From positions 1 to 64,000 of the forward strand of contig NZ_RHNY01000008.1 of NCBI RefSeq assembly GCF_003946345.1: a stretch of 64,000 nt of DNA, in the 5' to 3' direction. The translations under genes and the position numbers were made by a program. Origin of the DNA: Levilactobacillus tongjiangensis (lineage in GTDB: Bacteria > Bacillota > Bacilli > Lactobacillales > Lactobacillaceae). The notes beneath the pieces were generated by a model. The model worked only from the letters and a program-made list of their open reading frames with translations, ran no database searches and was not told where the DNA came from. Numbering within the stretch: position 1 is the first letter of the stretch; every line of letters begins with the position of its first letter. Positions 25,431 through 34,030 of this stretch are shown here, piece after piece.

Positions 25431-25853
25431 ATGTTAGCCATAATCGTCACTGGCCACGGTGAGTTTACCCGTGGCATTTTACAGAGTGCCGAGATGATCT
25501 TTGGCAAAGCGCCCAAAGTGACAGCAGTTACGCTGGGGGCTAAGGAGAGCGTTGAAGACCTGGCCAATCATTACCAGGCCGCAATTCAAGCAATGCGACC
25601 CGTTGATGAGTTATTGTTCTTGGTGGATTTGTGGGGTGGATCACCCTACAATGCCGCTAAGCAAATTGTTGCACAACATGCAGATAAATATGGTCTCGTT
25701 TCAGGGTTAAACCTGCCAATGTTGATTGAAGCATTGTCGAGTCAGGATCAGCCGCTGACGGAAGTGATTCCACGGATTGAAACGGCTGCTAGAGCAGGAA
25801 TTCGCCACGTGGAGAATCCTAACGAAACGACGGCTGATCAGGAAGATTTTTAA
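25431..25853 (+). CDS. Mannose-family PTS IIA protein (orphan)
   Basis: A 140-residue IIA(Man) domain. The phosphorylated histidine is H9 in VTGHGEF, and the family strand FLVDLWGGSPYNAA (about 64-77) is present. It contains no IIB domain, and no IIB, IIC or IID genes are adjacent. It may serve a PTS encoded elsewhere or act in regulation. AGGAGAGGG precedes the ATG. A TnpB element begins within a few bases of its stop, which may have separated it from former neighbours (inference). Confidence 0.9.
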   Translation: MLAIIVTGHGEFTRGILQSAEMIFGKAPKVTAVTLGAKESVEDLANHYQAAIQAMRPVDELLFLVDLWGGSPYNAAKQIVAQHADKYGLVSGLNLPMLIEALSSQDQPLTEVIPRIETAARAGIRHVENPNETTADQEDF

Positions 25854-25861
25854 GTTAGTTG

Positions 25862-26130
25862 CGTGGACTCAGTGGTTCCACGGTTGGTAGTCAACTGCGT
25901 CTTGGACGCTTACGAGCCTTGGTCAGCAACCAAGGAACCGTAATTTGCGTGATTTTTCTTAGGTTAAGTGTTGTTTGTCACGCCAAACCCGCAAGTTGCC
26001 AAACGGGGGAGCTATTATGCTAAGCGAATCAGTCCACGATTTAAGATGTTTTGGGCGGCATTCTGATCACGGCGGTGGAACGTCAGACAGTGTGGACACC
26101 ACCAGGTGCGTTCACGACAAGTCAGTTTTT
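25862..26130 (-). ncRNA. Candidate omega RNA (reRNA) of the TnpB element
   Basis: In IS605-family elements the guide RNA overlaps the 3' end of tnpB and runs to the right end. Here the 3' flank contains three successive hairpins: CCTTGGT/ACCAAGG (25917-25935), GCGTC/GACGC (25897-25909) and CGTGGA/TCCACG (25862-25882). The guide would then be copied from the flanking chromosomal bases just below 25862. The 5' limit inside tnpB is a guess. No promoter was identified. Confidence 0.5.
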
Positions 26131-27256
26131 GCTGGCCATGCAGGACGTAGCCACAGTGGCTACAAGTCTGGGTAGTTGAAACGGGATTAACCGTGATAAA
26201 TGTTCGCCCATACAATTGCGCTTTATAGCGCAGCATGGTCAGTAATGAAATCCAGCCGGGGTCGCGAAAACGCCAAGACATGGCATAGTTACGGGCCGGG
26301 TCCTGACCACGAAGTTCTTCCGCAACTACGAGATCGTGATGACGAAGAATTTGGGTACTCAATTGTTGTAAAAAATTTTCGCGTTGCTGGTGTAGCTTAA
26401 TGAGTAGTTTTGCCACGCATTGACGTTGTTTTTGGTAATTTCTGGCGGTCCTTAGGGGTCGCCTTTCTTTTTGGGCTAAATGACGTTGCCAATTTAGTCG
26501 CTGTACCGCTCGCCTAAAACGGAAACTGAGTCGGCGATTGAAATGGGGACTGGCTACAGTTTTACCTGTTGAAGTGGTTAAAAAATTAGCAGTGTTCAGA
26601 TCGATACCGATAGGTCGTGGTTGATCGTCTAAGTGTCGAACAAAGGGGACTAGACTGGTTAGTTGTAGGGAAAGGTAATAGTGATCAACCGCATCTTTAG
26701 TCAGGGTTACCAGGGTAATCTGAATTAGGGCCTCCCTGCTCAGTAGACGGCGCTGGGAGCCAGCCACTCGTAATCGGCCAATGATGGGCAGTGTGACGTG
26801 GTGTGTGTCGGTGAATGCAATTGATCCGTTGCGGAGGGAACCGTGGCGACGATGGTGATATTGACAAGCCAACTGGTACCGCCACGTATAACTTTTCCGT
26901 AGAAAGTGGGGACGCTTGGCCCGTCCGAGTTGGTAAGCCATCTGTCGATCGTGATAGTCAATGATGGCCTGTAATCGGACGTGGGCGTCAATTCGAGGAT
27001 CTGCTAGGAAAGAATGATTGAGGGCCATTCGCTGATAGTCTAGACTTTTGGTGAGGTGTTGGATGAGTGTGTGGACTTTGGTTGGTGGGTGTTTAATCTG
27101 ATGAAGATGTTCTAATCGCTGTTGAATGGCGTGATGCTCGTTGTAGACGAAACGATACGCCTCAGCGTTACGCTTAATCAATTGTTTTTGCCGGTCGGAA
27201 GGGTAGATTCTTACCTTGATGCCAAAACGATAGGGGAGTTGTCCAAAGTCGCTCAT
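26015..27256 (-). CDS. tnpB: TnpB RNA-guided nuclease (IS605 OrfB family)
   Basis: A 413-residue TnpB. RuvC acid residues are all present: D219 (GIDLNTANF), E313 (VVAEELRG) and D397 (HRRDQNAAQNI). The zinc finger C365-x-x-C368 ... C387-x-x-C390 lies between the last two. A helical, basic N-terminal half precedes. The start at 27256 (MSDFGQLPYR) follows GGTGGTGG; a longer frame reaching 27388 has no RBS and runs into the neighbour's terminator. TnpB proteins are RNA-guided DNA nucleases, ancestors of Cas12. No frameshift or stop is seen, so it may be active. Confidence 0.9.
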   Translation of the reverse strand: MSDFGQLPYRFGIKVRIYPSDRQKQLIKRNAEAYRFVYNEHHAIQQRLEHLHQIKHPPTKVHTLIQHLTKSLDYQRMALNHSFLADPRIDAHVRLQAIIDYHDRQMAYQLGRAKRPHFLRKSYTWRYQLACQYHHRRHGSLRNGSIAFTDTHHVTLPIIGRLRVAGSQRRLLSREALIQITLVTLTKDAVDHYYLSLQLTSLVPFVRHLDDQPRPIGIDLNTANFLTTSTGKTVASPHFNRRLSFRFRRAVQRLNWQRHLAQKERRPLRTARNYQKQRQCVAKLLIKLHQQRENFLQQLSTQILRHHDLVVAEELRGQDPARNYAMSWRFRDPGWISLLTMLRYKAQLYGRTFITVNPVSTTQTCSHCGYVLHGQQKLTCRERTWWCPHCLTFHRRDQNAAQNILNRGLIRLA

Positions 27257-27370
27257 GAAGCCACCACCAATCTGATTTTTTGGTAGCCTTACCATAACAT
27301 GTTCACGTTGATTATTCACCCCGTTTACCTTATAACATTTTTCATACGAAATACCAAAAAAGTCGTAAGC

Positions 27371-27413
27371 AAAAAAGCACTGTTTCAATTTCCCATTGGA
27401 AAGAAACAGCGCT
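27371..27413 (-). terminator. Terminator of the GGDEF gene
   Basis: On the minus strand, AGCGCTGTTTC pairs with GAAACAGTGCT (one G-U), followed by TTTTTT. It lies 5 bases after the stop codon and abuts the TnpB element. Confidence 0.92.
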
Positions 27414-27417
27414 AATT

Positions 27418-28548
27418 TTAGCCAACTGTGATTTGGTCTCGGCCGTGGCGTTTAGAATAATAGAGATTTTGATCAGCCCGTTTATAAACGTCCAGTTGTT
27501 CGGCGTCTGCTCGACGGACTTGGGTTACGCCCACTGAGAGGCGAACAGTAATCTGCTCGCCAGCCTGTTCAAATTTGGCTTCGCGAATGGACTGTGCAAT
27601 GGCATCAATGTGGGTGCGTGCTTGGTCCGTTGTGTAATTGGTGAAGAGGATGGTGAACTCTTCGCCACCGGTTCTGTAAAGTGAAAGTTCCGGGTCAATA
27701 TCTTGTAACTGTTGCGTAATCAGGTTAGCCGTGCGGTTAAGCACGTAATCACCAGCTAGATGACCATACGTGTCATTGACGTTTTTGAAATGATCAATGT
27801 CAAATAGCATCAGGGTCAGTGGCTGATTGGCAAGTTTACTCTGGCCAAAGCCGCGTTCGAAATCATTTTTGAAGGCAAAATAATTTTTGACCTTCGTTAA
27901 TTCGTCGAAGTTGGTCGTATAAGTTAGTTGGGCGAGCGTTGACGCACTAGAGATTAATGTTCCCAAGTAGATATACATAATAGTGAGTAGGAAGAAACTG
28001 AAAATCAATTCCCAGAGAAGGGTGTTGCCTGGCAATTTGAAGCGAATGCCAATCAGTCCCCAGAGAACCGCGGAAAACGCGAGGCTGGCTATTGTATAGT
28101 CAACGAAGTCTAACCAATGGTGATGGCGATGCTTTTTTACCAGTTTCATCACATAGAATAGGCCAATGTAAAAGGCGGCGAAAACCCAAGATAGACCGAA
28201 GAACATGGTACCATTGACAATCATGAAGATTATGATCACACTGATCAGCTGCCATAAACGGATATCCAATTGTAGGAAGTAGCTGACGAAGACAATTGCA
28301 AATATTTGAAAGTTTGCGAAGACCCAGCTATTAGAAGTACCATTGACTGCCAATTGCATACCAACAATTAAGAGGGTAATGTAAATGACCCCAACGTGAG
28401 TTCGGACTTGATCAGGGTCGGGATGTTTGTCACGATTTTTAAGAAAACGAATAATCTCGTTTGTGAGGAACCAATACAGGGTTAAGACGCCGAGAAGAAA
28501 AAAGAGACTGGTAAAGGCCGGCGTCACGAACCAGTGGGACCAAGTCAA
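27418..28548 (-). CDS. Membrane-bound GGDEF protein, probable diguanylate cyclase
   Basis: A 376-residue protein: six or so hydrophobic helices in the first 200 residues, then a GGDEF domain (about 205-376). The active loop is GGEEF (294-298), a functional variant, preceded by FDIDHFKNVNDTYGH, which binds substrate and metal. No RxxD inhibitory site lies five residues before GGEEF, so product feedback may be absent. It would make cyclic di-GMP from GTP, sensing something through its membrane part. The EAL gene lies upstream on the same strand, separated by a terminator. Confidence 0.9.
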   Translation of the reverse strand: MTWSHWFVTPAFTSLFFLLGVLTLYWFLTNEIIRFLKNRDKHPDPDQVRTHVGVIYITLLIVGMQLAVNGTSNSWVFANFQIFAIVFVSYFLQLDIRLWQLISVIIIFMIVNGTMFFGLSWVFAAFYIGLFYVMKLVKKHRHHHWLDFVDYTIASLAFSAVLWGLIGIRFKLPGNTLLWELIFSFFLLTIMYIYLGTLISSASTLAQLTYTTNFDELTKVKNYFAFKNDFERGFGQSKLANQPLTLMLFDIDHFKNVNDTYGHLAGDYVLNRTANLITQQLQDIDPELSLYRTGGEEFTILFTNYTTDQARTHIDAIAQSIREAKFEQAGEQITVRLSVGVTQVRRADAEQLDVYKRADQNLYYSKRHGRDQITVG

Positions 28549-28722
28549 TGTGAGTCACCATCCAATCCGGAAAATAAGTTTTTACTATCGATTAATTTCA
28601 TTGTCACATATTAACGCGTTATCAATACTTTTGCCACGATAACGAAACATTCCGAGAAAAGTGGATAGAGAAAAGCTGTTTCAACTGTCTGGCTTGGTAA
28701 CAGATTTATAAAAGTGTCCTCG

Positions 28723-28754
28723 AAAAGAGGCTCAGGAAGATATTCCCAAGCCTC
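28723..28754 (-). terminator. Terminator of the EAL gene
   Basis: Minus-strand stem GAGGCT/AGCCTC continued by GGAA/TTCC after a 2-base mismatch, then TTTT. It lies 24 bases after the EAL stop and separates it from the GGDEF gene. Confidence 0.75.
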
Positions 28755-28777
28755 ACGTAAACTTAAAATTAAATTGT

Positions 28778-29425
28778 TTAAACTAAACTAGGTTTGCCAT
28801 AAAGGTATCCTTGGTGAAGGGTAATACCAAATTGTTTGGCAAGTTCTTGATCCTGCTCGTTCTCAACGCCTTCCAGAACGAGCCGAAGGCGAAAGTCCCG
28901 GGCAGTTTGCGCCCAGAAGGCCAAACTAGCCGGAATTAAGTCACCTTCACCGCTCATGCGTAAGTTTTGCATGGCGAATTTGATTTCATCGACGAAGGGT
29001 AATAGGAAACGGATGTTTTCGTAAGTATTACTTCCAGTGCCCACATCATCTAACACTAAGCCAATACCGTACTGATGGACGGACATACTGAAGAGTTTCA
29101 TCTCATCTAACGTAGGTGCCTCTGTCAATTCGATTGTCAGTGCTGCAGGAGCAATCCGTTTTTTCAGCGCGATGATTGTCCCCAGAGTTAAAGGATCTCG
29201 TAGTTGTTGGTTGTTAAGGTTAAAGGCCAAGACTTGGTTATTAACAGCGGTGTGTAGAGATGCTGCTGCTTCTTCCAGGAGCTTTGCCTGGTCGGTCACG
29301 GAAATATCCGTGAAGTGTTTAGGCAAAACCCAGGTGTCATTTTCCTGCTTACGAAGTAAGACTTCGTAACCAAAAACCCGGTTATCATCTTGATTTATTT
29401 GAGGCTGTACGAAAAATCGATACAT
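28778..29425 (-). CDS. EAL-domain protein, probable c-di-GMP phosphodiesterase
   Basis: A 215-residue stand-alone EAL domain. Catalytic residues appear intact: E21 (YEVLLR, the EAL motif as EVL), N in FNLNNQQL, E in IELTE, the metal pair in LDDVGTG, K in DEIKF, E in LEGVEN and Q in QGYLYGKP. It would hydrolyse c-di-GMP to pGpG in the cytoplasm. No sensor or membrane part. It precedes the GGDEF gene on the same strand, so synthesis and breakdown are neighbours. Confidence 0.9.
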   Translation of the reverse strand: MYRFFVQPQINQDDNRVFGYEVLLRKQENDTWVLPKHFTDISVTDQAKLLEEAAASLHTAVNNQVLAFNLNNQQLRDPLTLGTIIALKKRIAPAALTIELTEAPTLDEMKLFSMSVHQYGIGLVLDDVGTGSNTYENIRFLLPFVDEIKFAMQNLRMSGEGDLIPASLAFWAQTARDFRLRLVLEGVENEQDQELAKQFGITLHQGYLYGKPSLV

Positions 29426-29481
29426 GCCGATCCTCTCCTTTGGACGCTTTAAAGGCTATTCGTTCTGATAAGTTTAAATCT

Positions 29482-29509
29482 ATTTTAACGCATTATTAAA
29501 AAAGCACAA
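29482..29509 (-). promoter_or_regulatory. Promoter of the EAL gene
   Basis: Minus-strand TTGTGC and TAAAAT with a 16-base spacer, about 60 bases upstream of the ATG. The remaining gap to 29790 shows only a small minus-strand hairpin (TGCAG/CTGCA, about 29708-29727) followed by TTTTTT. Confidence 0.6.
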
Positions 29510-29789
29510 CGACATATATCTTTTAGTGTGGTAACTTCAGAACGGTATGATTCGCTTACCCTAGTGATTATCGGGGTCGCAATTCATTTCTACAAGAATA
29601 AGCGAGCAATTCTAGCACTGTTTCACATTATCGAAGTGTTCTCGTCATTTGCCAGCGACTGATAAATCTTGTCAAAAATACCAAATTGGCAGAATTGTCG
29701 CAATCAAAAAATGCAGGCGAGATGTCTGCACTTATCATAGCATATAATTGTATACTTCGCGCTAATTGGTTACTTTGACTGGTCGACCA

Positions 29790-29825
29790 GAAAAAAAGGT
29801 TTCGAGACAATCGTCCCGAAACCTT
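29790..29825 (-). terminator. Terminator of the LCP gene
   Basis: Minus strand: AAGGTTTCGGGAC/GTCTCGAAACCTT, 13 bp with one wobble, loop GATT, then TTTTT or more. Confidence 0.95.
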
Positions 29826-29837
29826 AGGAATTATCAA

Positions 29838-30965
29838 TTAGTAACCGTAACCGGTGTTGGTGGCAGTGCCGGTAGTACCGTCATAACCAGTGGCACCAGT
29901 AGTAGACGTATCTGCGTCAGTCGTAAACTTCGTCGTGTTTGCGAGGCCCAGAGTCTTCCGAATATGATTAGAAACCTTCTTTAATTCGGTCGTGGTAGGG
30001 ACTTGATAGGAAAGACCGTCAATCATCGCATCCTGACCTTGAAGGGTTTCAGAACTGATGTGGTGGGACGCATCACCATATTTAGCTCGAATCTGCATCA
30101 AATCGTCGAAGGTCAAGTCAGTCTTTAAATTACCGTTCAGTGACTTGAGAATTGTTTGATATCGAGTAATCGATGAGAGCCCAGCCGCCTTAACAACCAG
30201 TTTCTGCAGAACTTCTCGTTGCCGTTTTTGGCGACCGTAGTCACCCAGTGGGTCTTCGTGGCGCATCCGGGAGTAATCCAGAGCTTGTTTTCCATTAAGA
30301 TGGGTCTTTTTACCCTTGACCACGTTAGCCGCACCATAGTGGAAAGTTAGTGTCGGCTTCACGTCCACACCACCAACTGCGTTGACCATCTTTTCTAGAC
30401 CACCCATATTGACGATGGCGTAGAAGTCGATTGGAATATCTAAGAGGTCTTCCGTTGTTTTAACAGCAGTTTTGGCACCGCCAATGGTATAAGCCGCGTT
30501 AATTTTTTGAATGGAAGCATTCTGGCCAGAACCAACTGTGACCCGTGTATCTCGCGGAATACTGGTCAGGTAGGCCGTTTCCTTCTGCGGATTGATGGTG
30601 GCGACCATCAGAGTATCGGTTCGACCAACATCTGAACGACCCAAGGCACCGGTATCAGTTCCCATTAAGAGAATTGAAAATGGCTTGTTTGACCGTAAGA
30701 CAGCTGATACATTGCGGCTCTTGGCGGCATTCGAGGCTTCATAGGTTTGACTGAAGGTCTTCTTAGCCGAGTTCCACGCCTGATAGCCATATGCTAAGCC
30801 CCCGCTTAACAGAACGAGTAGGGCAATGACAATCGTCCACATGACTGGACGGTGTGGATGAACTTGTGGTTGTTTGTAGTGTGAGTTTCGGTCGGCACGC
30901 CGGTCGTAGACTTGTTCAAAGTCTTCGGGGGAGTGGTGCCGCCGTGATTCATTATCATTTGGCAT
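29838..30965 (-). CDS. LytR-CpsA-Psr (LCP) family cell-wall polymer ligase
   Basis: A 375-residue protein: cytoplasmic basic N-terminus, one membrane helix (MWTIVIALLVLLSGGLAYGY) and an extracellular LCP domain. Family blocks: LLMGTDTG, GRTDTLMVATINP, SIPRDTRV with its key Arg, KINAAYTIGG, the NMGGLEKMVNAVGGVDV strand and RMRHEDPLGDYGRQKRQ. LCP enzymes attach teichoic acids or polysaccharides to peptidoglycan. The C-terminus is Thr/Gly/Tyr-rich. The ATG chosen follows GATGAGGAAAA; longer starts overlap that site. Confidence 0.93.
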   Translation of the reverse strand: MPNDNESRRHHSPEDFEQVYDRRADRNSHYKQPQVHPHRPVMWTIVIALLVLLSGGLAYGYQAWNSAKKTFSQTYEASNAAKSRNVSAVLRSNKPFSILLMGTDTGALGRSDVGRTDTLMVATINPQKETAYLTSIPRDTRVTVGSGQNASIQKINAAYTIGGAKTAVKTTEDLLDIPIDFYAIVNMGGLEKMVNAVGGVDVKPTLTFHYGAANVVKGKKTHLNGKQALDYSRMRHEDPLGDYGRQKRQREVLQKLVVKAAGLSSITRYQTILKSLNGNLKTDLTFDDLMQIRAKYGDASHHISSETLQGQDAMIDGLSYQVPTTTELKKVSNHIRKTLGLANTTKFTTDADTSTTGATGYDGTTGTATNTGYGY

Positions 30966-31264
30966 ATTTGTTTTCCTCATCCTCATCAAAATCTTTAGAC
31001 CATTATAAGCCGGATTTCCCATCAGTTAAAAGGGGGCCAGCCAACTTTACCAGATTTTAAAATTCCCTGGAATCCCATCTGTAGACTCAATTAATCCATT
31101 AGACCATAAATTTCGACGTTCGTAAATGTGTGGGTACCGTCAACTCCCAGATAATGACGGAAAGTTTACCGCAAATTGGGTGATTTCACAAGCTGTCAAG
31201 GTAGGATAAACCGGATAAGAATGCTGATTGTAACCGGTTGCTAAGGCGTGTTTGCGCGGACCTA

Positions 31265-31273
31265 TGCTATAAT
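31265..31273 (+). promoter_or_regulatory. Extended -10 promoter of the AEC transporter gene
   Basis: TGC-TATAAT about 58 bases before the start. The 366-base gap from 30966 shows no gene and no clear promoter for the LCP gene. Confidence 0.6.
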
Positions 31274-31331
31274 AAGACGCGTTGCTTAAGAAACTCTAAT
31301 TTTTCGTAACGATTAGCGGGGAGGTTAGCGG

Positions 31332-32279
31332 ATGGCCGTCTTTATTCGAAGCGTCTCAGGGGTCTTGATCATTTTGGTCATGATCAGTCTGGGGTACGTG
31401 CTTTCCCGCCGGGGGTGGTTTGACGATCAAGCGCCGAAGCTAATCGCTCGGTTGGTGACCCAGATTGCGTTACCAGCTTATATGATCAGCACGATTACTG
31501 CGAAGTTTTCCGCAGTCACGTTGAAACGAACGTTGCCGGATCTACGGTTCCCGATTATTTCAATGCTGATTATGTTTGGCCTTTCAATTATTGCCTTCCA
31601 CCTGTTCCGGATTCACCCGCGGCACCGGGGATTGTTTGAATCAATGTTCTTGAATTCAAACACGGTCTTTGTGGGGTTACCCGTGAACGAGGCGTTGTTT
31701 GGTCCGAAGAGTTTACCGTTCGTGTTAGTCTACTACATGGCAAACACGACTTTCTTTTGGACGCTGGGGGTTTACCTCATTCAACGCGATGGTCAAGGTA
31801 AGGCTAAGTTCAATCTCAAAGACACCCTCCAAAAGATTTTTTCACCACCGTTGCTGGGATTCATTGTGGGGGTCCTCTTGGTCCTTCTCAACATCCAATT
31901 ACCAGATTGGATCATGAAGGATTTCCAGTATATCGGTGGCCTGACGATTCCACTGTCGATGATTTTTATCGGTACAGCCATCGCCGGGGCAGGATTGCAG
32001 AACATCCGGTTTAACCGGGACAGTTGGGGCATCCTGTTTGGACGGTTTATTGTGGCACCGACCTTAATGGCGTGTCTGGTATTACCGTTACCCTTACCAA
32101 GTTTAATGAAACAGGTTTTTATCTTGCAAGCAGCGATGCCCGTCATGACGAATGCACCAGTAGTCGCCAAGCTCTATCGAGCGGATGCCGATTACGCGGC
32201 CATCATGGTAACCGAAACGACCCTCCTAAGTTTAGTGGTGATTCCGATTCTGATGGTGATTGTCCAGCACGTTGCCTGA
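31332..32279 (+). CDS. AEC-family (auxin efflux carrier-like) transporter
   Basis: A 315-residue protein with about 10 membrane helices in two inverted halves. ISLGYVLSRRGWFDD and LPAYMISTI at the N-terminus and FLNSNTVFVGLPVNEALFG in the middle are typical of bacterial AEC carriers, some of which carry malate or other organic acids in lactic acid bacteria. Substrate not determined. The EamA gene begins 40 bases downstream with no terminator between, so they may be co-transcribed. Confidence 0.9.
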   Translation: MAVFIRSVSGVLIILVMISLGYVLSRRGWFDDQAPKLIARLVTQIALPAYMISTITAKFSAVTLKRTLPDLRFPIISMLIMFGLSIIAFHLFRIHPRHRGLFESMFLNSNTVFVGLPVNEALFGPKSLPFVLVYYMANTTFFWTLGVYLIQRDGQGKAKFNLKDTLQKIFSPPLLGFIVGVLLVLLNIQLPDWIMKDFQYIGGLTIPLSMIFIGTAIAGAGLQNIRFNRDSWGILFGRFIVAPTLMACLVLPLPLPSLMKQVFILQAAMPVMTNAPVVAKLYRADADYAAIMVTETTLLSLVVIPILMVIVQHVA

Positions 32280-32319
32280 TTGTTGAGTCGGTTCATACAA
32301 GGAGGAACAATTTTTCGTT

Positions 32320-33390
32320 TTGAGAAAAACAATGTTGTACATCGCATTTTCAACCTTAATGTTTAGTTCAATGGAAATCGCTTTGAAGTCTGCCGGTGGG
32401 GCGTTCAACCCCATTCAGTTGAACCTCATCCGGTTCTTCATTGGGGGCGTTGTCTTGTTGCCAATCGCCTTACGTGCCTTACATAAGCAACATCACCGCT
32501 TAAATCGCAGTGATTGGGCGTTGTTCTTCCTGACCGGCTTGGTCTGTGTCATCATTAGTATGACGCTGTATCAACTAGCAATTACGGTGGATGAAGCCTC
32601 TACCGTTGCCGTGTTGTTCAGTTGTAACCCAGTCTTTGCTTTGATCTTCTCTTACTTGATCTTGCATGAACGAATGGGGCGAGCTAACTTGATTGCCGTC
32701 ATCGTTTCCATCATTGGTCTGGTAGTGATCGTCAATCCCGCCCACTTAACGAATCCCGTGGGACTGACCTTAGCCATTGCCTCGGCTTTGACCTTTGGGC
32801 TGTACAGTATCGTTTCGCGGTGGGGTTCCGTTCGTCACGATTTCAACGGAATTGTGATGACTTGTTTCACTTTTCTGGCTGGCTCATTGGAACTGTTTAT
32901 CATCATGGCCATCACTCACGTGCCAGTGATTGCTGGAAATATGCGTCAGATAGGGTGGTTACGTCAGTTTGCTGCCATGCCGATCTTACAAAATGTTAGC
33001 TTCCAGTATTTCTGGATTCTGTTCTTCATCGGAGTTTGTGTGACCGGTGGTGGGTTTGCCTTTTACTTCTTGGCAATGGAACGTTCCGATGTCTCCACCG
33101 CGTCACTGGTCTTCTTTATCAAACCAGGCTTGGCCCCAATCATGGCGGCCATTCTGATTCACGAAAAAATCCTGACGAACACTATTATTGGGATCGTCAT
33201 CATCTTGATTGGGTCCGTTATTACCTTTATGGGGAACCGGGTCAAGACTCGCGAATCCGATTTGGAAGAGGAAGATGTCAGCGACTTTCAAACGCCAGCT
33301 ATGGCTGAACAGTCGGCGGTTGCTAAAGCTGCCTTAGCCAAATTGGCACGACACGCTGAAGAATCTTCAACTGATTACTCAAATGACTAA
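32320..33390 (+). CDS. EamA-family (DMT) transporter
   Basis: A 356-residue protein with ten membrane helices arranged as two EamA repeats (about 5-140 and 155-300), followed by an acidic/alanine-rich cytoplasmic tail of about 50 residues. DMT carriers export or import metabolites; the substrate is unknown. The TTG start follows AAGGAGG by 12 bases; an ATG four codons later is further off. It may share a transcript with the AEC gene. Confidence 0.88.
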   Translation: MRKTMLYIAFSTLMFSSMEIALKSAGGAFNPIQLNLIRFFIGGVVLLPIALRALHKQHHRLNRSDWALFFLTGLVCVIISMTLYQLAITVDEASTVAVLFSCNPVFALIFSYLILHERMGRANLIAVIVSIIGLVVIVNPAHLTNPVGLTLAIASALTFGLYSIVSRWGSVRHDFNGIVMTCFTFLAGSLELFIIMAITHVPVIAGNMRQIGWLRQFAAMPILQNVSFQYFWILFFIGVCVTGGGFAFYFLAMERSDVSTASLVFFIKPGLAPIMAAILIHEKILTNTIIGIVIILIGSVITFMGNRVKTRESDLEEEDVSDFQTPAMAEQSAVAKAALAKLARHAEESSTDYSND

Positions 33391-33400
33391 TTAAACCAAT

Positions 33401-33440
33401 GTCACGCGTCCTTCTAAATGGAGGCCGGGTGGCTTTTTTT
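33401..33440 (+). terminator. Terminator after the EamA gene
   Basis: Imperfect stem GTCAC/GTGGC continued by CC/GG pairing, followed by TTTTTTT. Confidence 0.75.
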
Positions 33441-33506
33441 GTTAGACGCTAAAGTTTGAAAGCACTGAAACACCCACTATGCCTGATGCAACAAGGATTA
33501 GGTAAT

Positions 33507-33661
33507 GGGATTTAGTCAGACATAGTGGGGAATTGCCGCCTTACCGTTCGCCAAATTTGGACTGGAACGCGGCGGGAAGGACGGGACAAGCCAAAGAACG
33601 GTCTTGCCCCTCGCTTGAAGCCGCAAAGCACGTCTTCAAGTCGCCATTTTCAAGAAAATCA
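33507..33661 (+). repeat. Intergenic repeat family A, copy 1 (155 bases)
   Basis: It aligns without gaps to 43009-43163, with about 14 differences (about 91% identity). It includes TTACCGTTCG, GACGGGACAAGCCAA and CGTCTTCAAGTCGCC. The copy lies within a 640-base gap (33391-34030) that has no convincing gene. Inverted stretches around it (CCACTATG/CATAGTGG; CCAAATTTGGAC/GTCCAAATTTG) suggest a folded or palindromic unit larger than the shared part. Confidence 0.85.
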
Positions 33662-33785
33662 CTTGAAAATCCCACGGCTTAGTCCAAATTTGCCTCACTC
33701 TCGGCTACCTAGTGGGGCCAATAATATTGCGTAAGTGCGGTCATGTAGGTATTTAAAACAGCTTAGTTGCCAAGAATCCGTTTAA

Positions 33786-33818
33786 CCGGAGGCGGAATCT
33801 CTGACAGCCGCAGGTGGC
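33786..33818. repeat. Short relative of the 12.3-12.75 kb palindromic repeat
   Basis: CCGGAGGCGG followed by TCTCTGACAGCCG and AGG resembles the arm at 12708-12752 (CCGGAGGCGG ... CCCTGACAGCCGGAGG) with a shorter middle. Confidence 0.5.
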
Positions 33819-33974
33819 TGGAAAAGACTAGTTTTAAGTCTATAACGCTTTACTATTCTTGGTTTGATAACGGTTTTCAAACTTTCAATCTTAAGTTAAA
33901 CGGTGCGTTTCAGCAGGTGATCCAATTGTTCTCGTGAAAGGTTACACGAATTAGACGAAACGCCATGGGAGCTA

Positions 33975-33983
33975 TGGTATCAT
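33975..33983 (+). promoter_or_regulatory. Extended -10 promoter of gpmA
   Basis: TGG-TATCAT, 48 bases before the chosen start; no good -35. Confidence 0.5.
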
Positions 33984-34030
33984 AGTTGGTGGGAATTGAT
34001 TGAAATGTCTGAGAGAAAGGGAGTATGGCG

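Larger units (their letters stand above)
25860..27370 (-). mobile_element. TnpB-only IS200/IS605-family element
   Basis: A single tnpB on the minus strand, flanked on its 3' side by a 75-base hairpin cluster typical of the right end of IS605-type elements, and on its 5' side by an AT-rich non-coding 114 bases ending where the terminator of the GGDEF gene begins. There is no tnpA, so mobility would need a TnpA in trans. Both boundaries are estimates: the right end is set at the outer hairpin (25862-25882), the left end by the neighbouring terminator. Confidence 0.7.

Noticed and set aside
29703-29731. Small hairpin plus TTTTTT on the minus strand as an sRNA terminator
   Set aside because: Stem is short with a mismatch and no convincing promoter lies at the right distance.
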